Source: Moraxella porci DSM 25326 (GTDB lineage: Bacteria > Pseudomonadota > Gammaproteobacteria > Pseudomonadales > Moraxellaceae). From it: DNA of 64,000 nt. Under the pieces are notes generated by a model, which was not told the origin of the DNA, ran no database searches, and saw only the letters and a program-made list of their open reading frames with translations. This document shows positions 57,277 through 64,000 of the stretch, one piece after another. How positions within the stretch are numbered: the first letter of the stretch is position 1; every line of letters begins with the position of its first letter. The DNA lies in contig NZ_MUYV01000010.1 of assembly GCF_002014855.1 (NCBI RefSeq), positions 53,379-117,378 on the forward strand, written 5' to 3'. The translations under genes and the position numbers were made by a program.

Positions 57277-58800
57277 TTGAAAAACACAGCCAAACATTCG
57301 ATGCATGCAGTCAGCTTGGCCTGCTTGGGGATCATCGCCTCTGTACATGCTCACGCTGATGACGCCCATGCTGCGCAAGCCAATGACGGCACAAGCAGTG
57401 CTTTTTATCACTTCTCACAGGCGCCGAGTGCGACAGGCTTTTATGAGACGCACAGAAACACACAGATCGCTGCTTGGTCGCTGCGCCAGATTCATCAAAG
57501 TCTGCCTTTGATTGATGATCCTTGGGTGGTGCAGGTGATAAGCCAGATGGCCGCTCAAATGAATGCTAGTGTGCGTACCACGCCACTGTATGCGCTGCCT
57601 GTGATTTTGGATCATAACATCAATGCCTTTGCCGTGCCAGGTGGGCTGATCGGCATCCATACTGGCACCATCTTATCAGCAGAGGGGATGGATGAGGTGG
57701 CAAGCGTATTGGCGCATGAGATCGCTCACATCAGTCAGCGACATTATGAGCATCGCATGGAGAATAATAAGCGACTGCGTGCACTACAGCTTGGCGGCTT
57801 GCTTGCGACCATTGCAGCATCGGCGGCAGGGGGTGGTGATGCTGCCGTGGCGATGATGGCAGGCGCGCAGACAGCCAGCGCCGAATCGGCTGCCAGCCAC
57901 AGCCGTGAGCATGAGCGTGAGGCGGATCGAGTAGGGATGCAGATTTTGGCGCAATCAGGCTATGATGCGCATGCGATGCCACGGTTTTTTGGTAAATTGC
58001 AGCGCCAGATCAACATCAACCAAGCCAAAAATGCCTTTATGCCCAGCTTTATGCAGTCGCATCCCTTCACTGCCGAACGCATGAGCGAGGCTGCTGCCCG
58101 TGCGCGTAGTCATCCCAGACCGACCCAAGCCGCTCTACAATCGCAGGCGACGCTGTTTGATCAGCTGTATTGGCGTGTCAAATACTTAAGCAAACAGACC
58201 AGCGAAACCGAGCTAGTCGCCAATGCCAAGCACAGTGAGGGCGCGCGATTGGCGCTGATGATGCACTTGGCAGATCGTGGACGCGACACAGAGGCGATGC
58301 GTGTGATGACCCAAATACAAAGCGACCGCCACGACCCTGCTGTGTGTTTGACCGCTGCACACATCCATACCAAAGCCAAACGCTATCAAGAGGCGCAGCG
58401 CATATTATCCAGTTGTCAGGCGATCTATCCTGAGCGGCGCGATCTGCGTTTGGCATTGGCGCAGGCTTATGGCCATCTACAAGAGCCAACGCGTGCATTA
58501 GCATTGATCACCGAGCATACCAAAGATGGCTCACACGATCTGATGGCTTGGCAGATTGCTTATCAGGCTTATGAACAGATGGCGCAGCAGGCAGATGATC
58601 AGCGCGCCAAAGACATCGCCACCATATACGCGCTTCGCAGTCGCAGCCAGATCGAGCTGTGGCGCGGCCAATATACAGGCGCATTGCAGTCGCTGGCTCA
58701 GGCAGAGCAATTGGCCAAATCCCACGAAGCGACAAGTCTGATCGCCATGCTCCAAAAGGATCAAACCAGCATCCAAAGCGCGCAGAGTTTTAAGCCTTAA
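57277..58800 (+). CDS. M48-family metalloprotease, BepA/YfgC-like
   Basis: A 507-residue exported zinc protease. The signal peptide ends near VHAHA. The zinc motif is VLAHEIAHISQRH (HExxH at 147-151) with the third ligand Glu in HEREADRVG. The C-terminal ~200 residues are TPR-like helices (ARLALMMHLADRG, RDLRLALAQAYGHLQEP). This is the plan of BepA, which cleans up stalled outer-membrane proteins such as LptD. The first codon is TTG at 57277; ATG at 57301 would shorten the signal peptide and neither has a clear ribosome site. Confidence 0.88.
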   Translation: MKNTAKHSMHAVSLACLGIIASVHAHADDAHAAQANDGTSSAFYHFSQAPSATGFYETHRNTQIAAWSLRQIHQSLPLIDDPWVVQVISQMAAQMNASVRTTPLYALPVILDHNINAFAVPGGLIGIHTGTILSAEGMDEVASVLAHEIAHISQRHYEHRMENNKRLRALQLGGLLATIAASAAGGGDAAVAMMAGAQTASAESAASHSREHEREADRVGMQILAQSGYDAHAMPRFFGKLQRQININQAKNAFMPSFMQSHPFTAERMSEAAARARSHPRPTQAALQSQATLFDQLYWRVKYLSKQTSETELVANAKHSEGARLALMMHLADRGRDTEAMRVMTQIQSDRHDPAVCLTAAHIHTKAKRYQEAQRILSSCQAIYPERRDLRLALAQAYGHLQEPTRALALITEHTKDGSHDLMAWQIAYQAYEQMAQQADDQRAKDIATIYALRSRSQIELWRGQYTGALQSLAQAEQLAKSHEATSLIAMLQKDQTSIQSAQSFKP

Positions 58801-58860
58801 GCTGATTGTCCATGATAAGCAAGATCTACGCCGACATTGATTATTGACAACATCATCGAC

Positions 58861-58889
58861 AAAAAATCAGCAGCCGATTGACTGCTGAT
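58861..58889 (-). terminator. Terminator after the YcxB-like gene
   Basis: ATCAGCAG (58866-58873) and CTGCTGAT (58882-58889) form the stem; on the minus strand six T follow. It also lies just after the BepA-like gene stop. Confidence 0.75.
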
Positions 58890-58912
58890 GATAAACTGCT
58901 GATTAGCTTGAG

Positions 58913-59575
58913 TTATTTGGTCGAGGGATGCTCTACCATGGATTCAAGTCCCTGCGGCTTAATCTCGCTTAGGTGTTTTTTGATGGTGGCAATTGGCAGA
59001 CCTTGAGAGTCTAGGCGTTTTGGAATGATTTGGCTGCCTTTTTGACCTTTTATTTCAAACATCATAAACAAAAACTCATCGGTCTCATCCCAGCTACTCA
59101 CCGCCGACCAAGGAATGCTCGCTGACTGAGTGGCACCGGTGCGCATCTGCATACCGCGCATCTGAGGTGACTGTAGCATATCGCGAGGCGCAGGCATCGC
59201 CATCACCAAACCGTGTGACTGCACGCCCAGTTGCAGCGTCTGCATCTGCTCGGGCATCTCGGTACTGGCGACTTGTTTTTCGTATTCGCGGCGCATGTAC
59301 CATTTCATGCCCAAGGTGCGTGCCAAAAGATACACCACCACCAGCACAAGCATCACCCAAAAAATGATGGTCGAATAACCGCTGACAAAGACGAGGCCAG
59401 CGATCGCCGCTGCTACCACCAATGCCATCACAATCCACTCGGTCGGCTTGATGGACTTTAGGGTAAAGGTGTTGGCGCTTTTTTCAAATAGTGATAACTG
59501 TGCTGCGCGAAACTCTGCCTCGCTCATGTTTAATGCTACAGGCTTTAGCGTATATGGATAAAGGGCTTTGGTCAT
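58913..59575 (-). CDS. YcxB-like membrane protein
   Basis: A 220-residue protein with two adjacent membrane helices (residues ~47-85: WIVMALVVAAAIAGLVFV and IIFWVMLVLVVVYLLA). The following part (SIPWSAVSSWDETDEFLFMMFE...QIIPKR) matches the YcxB-like C-terminal pattern of W-S-x-V followed by E-x-x-x-F and a P-K-R turn. Its function is unknown. It is convergent with the BepA-like gene and ends before the hairpin at 58866-58889. Confidence 0.6.
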   Translation of the reverse strand: MTKALYPYTLKPVALNMSEAEFRAAQLSLFEKSANTFTLKSIKPTEWIVMALVVAAAIAGLVFVSGYSTIIFWVMLVLVVVYLLARTLGMKWYMRREYEKQVASTEMPEQMQTLQLGVQSHGLVMAMPAPRDMLQSPQMRGMQMRTGATQSASIPWSAVSSWDETDEFLFMMFEIKGQKGSQIIPKRLDSQGLPIATIKKHLSEIKPQGLESMVEHPSTK

Positions 59576-59747
59576 CGTAATCCTTCCAAATTGTCAATCT
59601 GACTATATTACCCATTTTTCCCCAAAAAATAAACCAAAACTTAAAATTTGCAAAAATTTTTGGGCAAATTGGCATGAAATGATGAAATTGGCTGAAATTT
59701 TGGGGAAAATTTGCTATCATTGGCAAGTATTTATGTGTCATACATAA

Positions 59748-61115
<1,368 letters not shown>

Positions 61116-61136
61116 TCCTTAGGCTGATGAGATCAG

Positions 61137-61158
61137 ACCGCCTTCGGGCGGTTTTTTG
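61137..61158 (+). terminator. Intrinsic terminator of serS
   Basis: ACCGCC, a TTCG tetraloop, GGCGGT, then six T (61137-61158): a canonical intrinsic terminator. Confidence 0.92.
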
Positions 61159-61807
61159 TGCTTTGTAGATTTAGGCAGGCTTAGAGAAAGCCGCAAAAAA
61201 ATCAGTTATATTTTCATAGAATGTTCATAAAAAAGACGACTCAATCCATCAATAAATTATCAATTTATGCTAATGTTAATACATACCATTGAGATGTATT
61301 TTTATATGAGTTTTGTAAACACAATCCAAAAAATTGATTAAAAAATAAACAATATTGATAATTTTTCATTGATATTCAATGACTTATATTATGTAATTAT
61401 TTGTAATCATAATATTACTATACATTTTAACAGGGAGGGGGTAATGTAGTATAATACACAAAGCAAGAAATTTGACAAATTGCTGTATTTAGCTTGGCTT
61501 TAGCAGCATTATGATGATAGATAATGAAGAAAATTTAATCAATTTTTTATCATCATATCTATCGTATTCTTGTCGTAGGCTTTATCAGTGAGTTATCATA
61601 GGCATAAAGCGCGTCAATAATTATTGCTGCTCTCATCCATATCCTAGGTATGGGTGGGTTTTGGCTCAACTAAGAAAAGTTAAGCTGGCGGCAGTGTTTG
61701 TCAACTTGCCTTGTGGTGAATGTTAGAGCTATTCTGATATTTTTTATTAAGTCTGGGTGTTTGCACGATGGAATGATGAGTGCCACCCTTTGGTTCTAAG
61801 GTACTTT
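61159..61807 (+). promoter_or_regulatory. Long AT-rich structured leader of ompA
   Basis: About 650 bases without a gene. A TATAAT lies at 61450-61455, about 350 bases before the ompA ATG. TATGATGATA (61510-61519) and TATCATCATA (61548-61557) form a perfect 10-bp inverted repeat. CATCCATA (61634-61641) and TATGGGTG (61649-61656) form a hairpin followed by GGTTTT. The parts from 61159 to 61445 are AT-rich and hold nothing I can name. A long structured 5' leader on ompA mRNA is likely; an unannotated small RNA is also possible. Confidence 0.45.
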
Positions 61808-62743
61808 ATGTTATCTATAAAACAACTCTCGCTAGCAACAGCGATCGCTGCAACCACCTTTGCAGCCTCTGCGGCAGCAGCCACCGCCCCAGTAAACGGC
61901 GTTACATGGACCAAGTCTGCTGAGGGTAATCTGAATAACCTTCAGCTGACTGATCGTACTGCTGCTGTTGTTTTTATCCGTCCTACTGCCAATAATGTTG
62001 CGGTCGCTGATTCTAGCACCAACATCGGCCTAGACGGTCGTTTCTTGACCAGCCTACAAGACGGCCACTACTCAGCCAGCATCGTCTGCGCGGGTGATGT
62101 CAAGCTAAGCGCTGTACCAACTGCTGCCAAGATCAACGATCTACAAGCAGGCGCTGCGACCATCAACCTAAAAGCAGGTGAGACTCAGTACTTCCTAGTT
62201 GGCACTGAACAAGACTACACCCCAGTACTACGCCAAGTGACTGCTGAAGAAGCAGCACAAGCACTGCAAGCAGCCCCAACTTTCAAACAAAACCATCAAA
62301 TCAGCCGTGTGCAAGCAGCCAACTGCCCAGCACCAGCGCCGGTACCAGCACCTGTGGTGACTGCACCTGCATCTGAGTACTATGTTGAGACGCGTCCAAA
62401 TGTCCGTCTAAACATCCTATTTGACTTCGACAAGAGTAACATCAAATCTCAATATCGTGGCGAAGTGACCAAAGCTGCTGATTTCTTGAAGCAATACCCA
62501 GACGCTAATGCTGTGGTGGAAGGTCATACTGACTCAAAAGGGTCTGATGCTTACAACCAAGCACTGTCAGAGCGTCGTGCTGCTGCTGTGCGTCAAGCAC
62601 TAATCACAGACCATGGCATCAATCCAAGCCGTATCAGCGCCCAAGGCTTTGGTGAGTCTCGTCCAGTGGCTACCAATGACACCGCTGAAGGCCGCGCCCA
62701 AAACCGCCGCGTAATGGTCGTTATTCCAAGTGAAGCACAATAA
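61808..62743 (+). CDS. ompA: OmpA-family outer-membrane protein with non-barrel N-terminal domain
   Basis: A 311-residue protein. The signal peptide (to about residue 24) is Ala-rich. Residues ~30-170 are not the usual eight-strand OmpA barrel but a smaller beta-rich domain (AAVVFIRPTAN, LQDGHYSASIVCAGDVKL, LKAGETQYFLV). A Pro-Ala linker (CPAPAPVPAPVV) follows. Residues ~198-307 are the OmpA C-terminal peptidoglycan-binding domain: ILFDFDKSNIKSQ, VEGHTDSKGSDAYNQALSERRA and GRAQNRRV. Cys94 and Cys173 could pair. AAGG lies six bases before ATG 61808; the frame upstream was rejected. Confidence 0.88.
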   Translation: MLSIKQLSLATAIAATTFAASAAAATAPVNGVTWTKSAEGNLNNLQLTDRTAAVVFIRPTANNVAVADSSTNIGLDGRFLTSLQDGHYSASIVCAGDVKLSAVPTAAKINDLQAGAATINLKAGETQYFLVGTEQDYTPVLRQVTAEEAAQALQAAPTFKQNHQISRVQAANCPAPAPVPAPVVTAPASEYYVETRPNVRLNILFDFDKSNIKSQYRGEVTKAADFLKQYPDANAVVEGHTDSKGSDAYNQALSERRAAAVRQALITDHGINPSRISAQGFGESRPVATNDTAEGRAQNRRVMVVIPSEAQ

Positions 62744-62820
62744 TCTGACTTAAGATTAGCGATTCATACAAATCTGTAGAATCAAGACGAATTAATACTA
62801 ATTGATATAAAAGAGTATTT

Positions 62821-64000
62821 ATGAAAAATATCATCGTAAAAATCAACGACGCTGTACAAACCGTACAAGAAGTTGCTGTCGTCACCAATGATGGTCAACC
62901 AACCGTCATCAAAGGTGTAAAAAATGTCAACTATCAACTGATCGACCAAGCTACCGGCCGTGGTCCTGATCACATCGTGACCAAGCGCGTTGGTAAAGAC
63001 CTACACATCTCACTAGAAGATGCTGGTAAAGAAACTGACCTAATCATCGAAGGCTTCTATGAAGACGACCGCAATGCCCTAATCGGTCAAGCCGAAGACG
63101 GTCAATACTACTACTACATCCCAGACACCGGTGAAGTCGCTGATTATGTCACCCAACTACAAGCAGGTGATGTCGAAGGTCAAGCCCTAGGTGGCAGCCC
63201 ATACGCGACCCCATGGTGGATCGGCGCAACTGACACAGGCTTTGGCTACCTACCATGGATCCTAGGCCTAATTGGCGTAGGCGCACTAGCAGCTGCATTG
63301 GCGAATGACGATGATGATAATAATTCATCTGCGACGCCTGCAAAAACTGCAACTCCTACCATTGACTCTATCACCAATGGTGATCTAAATGGTGACGGCG
63401 TTGAAGGTTCTGTGATCTCTGGTAAGGCTGAACCAAACGCAACCATCACCATTAAAGACAAGGATGGCAATGTCATTGGTACTGGCAAGGCGGATGCTGA
63501 TGGTAACTATGCAATTGAAGTACCAAAATTAAATGACGGTGATAAGGTGACTGTTGTAGCTGAAGCTCCGGGTAAAACAGCATCAGATCCAGTGACTGCA
63601 ACTGTGGATAACTCAGAACAACAACCACCTAAAATTGATTCTAAAGACAATGGTGATGTCGTAGTAACACCAGCAGATGATGCTACAGAAATGACCATCA
63701 CTTATGTTGATGAAAATGGTACCACTCAAACTGTAACCTTCACTAAAGAAGATACAGATGGTGACGGCGAGCCAGATACCTGGGTTGATAACAATCCAAA
63801 TGACAATGTCAAGATCACCAATCCTGAAACAGGTGAAGTGACCATTCCTGCTGACGATATCAAAGGCGGTACTGATGTTACTGCAGAGAATAAAGACTCT
63901 TCTGGCAACACGGCAAAAGACACCAAGCCTTCTATTGATACAGATGCGCCTGTACCTAGCATCGAAGCTAAAGACAATGGCGATGTCGTAGTAACACCAG
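62821..64000 (+). CDS. Large Bap/BapA-like repetitive adhesin, N-terminal part
   Basis: An open frame of 393 codons that runs off the window; no stop was found. The N-terminus (MKNIIVKINDAVQTVQEVAV) lacks a Sec signal, like the BapA-prefix proteins secreted by type I systems. Residues ~128-161 hold GSPYATPWW, then a hydrophobic segment (YLPWILGLIGVGALAAALA), then DDDDNN. Ig-like or Ca-binding repeats follow: TNGDLNGDGVEGSVISG, SGKAEPNATITIKDKDG, EDTDGDGEPDTWVDNN. These suggest a calcium-dependent biofilm adhesin. It starts 77 bases after ompA. The C-terminal secretion signal lies outside the window. Confidence 0.8.
   Translation, partial: MKNIIVKINDAVQTVQEVAVVTNDGQPTVIKGVKNVNYQLIDQATGRGPDHIVTKRVGKDLHISLEDAGKETDLIIEGFYEDDRNALIGQAEDGQYYYYIPDTGEVADYVTQLQAGDVEGQALGGSPYATPWWIGATDTGFGYLPWILGLIGVGALAAALANDDDDNNSSATPAKTATPTIDSITNGDLNGDGVEGSVISGKAEPNATITIKDKDGNVIGTGKADADGNYAIEVPKLNDGDKVTVVAEAPGKTASDPVTATVDNSEQQPPKIDSKDNGDVVVTPADDATEMTITYVDENGTTQTVTFTKEDTDGDGEPDTWVDNNPNDNVKITNPETGEVTIPADDIKGGTDVTAENKDSSGNTAKDTKPSIDTDAPVPSIEAKDNGDVVVTP
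63643..64000 (+). repeat. Near-identical DNA repeat in the adhesin gene, 327-bp period
   Basis: The 31 bases beginning AAAGACAATGG at 63643-63673 recur at 63970-64000 with one synonymous change (T to C in the glycine codon). Both encode KDNGDVVVTP. The spacing of 327 bases equals a 109-residue protein repeat. The second copy is cut by the window end. Confidence 0.75.

Overview
The window looks like the chromosome of a gram-negative gammaproteobacterium of the Moraxellaceae, most likely Moraxella or a close relative. This rests on a CopB/FetA-type iron receptor, an RpoH closely resembling the Moraxella/Acinetobacter type, an OmpA-like protein followed by a Bap-type adhesin, and a typical proteobacterial housekeeping set. 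The species cannot be fixed from the sequence alone. Genes are dense on both strands, and many intrinsic terminators separate convergent units. No rRNA, tRNA, insertion sequence or CRISPR array was seen.

Layout: 1-5.1 kb holds the start of an exported protein, metG, and the divergent cysS followed by an exported WG-repeat protein. 5.1-9.2 kb holds hom, a lipoprotein DsbC and guaB. 9.3-11.6 kb is a FetA/FrpB receptor with a possible Fur site. 11.7-16.4 kb holds a Sel1 protein, metXW, an FKBP isomerase, a LysE exporter and a TonB-like periplasmic protein. 16.4-21.2 kb is ileS-lspA and a thioesterase-methyltransferase pair. 21.5-24.6 kb holds a RutG-type permease and an alanine/glycine symporter. 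24.7-29 kb is a set of minus-strand genes: a thioredoxin-like protein, fdxA, a small membrane-associated protein, murJ and ampD. 29.1-34.7 kb holds a DUF4105 protein, a nucleotide-sugar-epimerase-like protein, an amidohydrolase and an SLC13 anion transporter, and then valS.

37.9-41.7 kb is the outstanding region: a markedly AT-rich island of three overlapping genes wedged between valS and a histone-deacetylase-like gene. It encodes a McrB-type AAA+ ATPase with no N-terminal recognition domain, a LlaJI/McrC-like PD-(D/E)XK nuclease, and a third protein with two tandem cold-shock-like OB folds. No methyltransferase is adjacent. This looks like a type IV-like or McrBC-related defence system with an unusual nucleic-acid-binding third component.

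The rest is: HDAC-like protein, a YbjN-like protein, ccmAB without the other ccm genes, PhzF and nitrilase enzymes, thiS, a DUF423 protein, rpoH with a long acidic N-terminal extension, a TusA-like protein, a complete oligopeptide importer with two OppA paralogues (oppA2-oppA1-oppBCDF), a BepA-like M48 protease, a small membrane protein, serS, and finally ompA followed by the beginning of a large repetitive Bap-like adhesin that runs off the window. ompA is preceded by an unusually long, structured, AT-rich leader.
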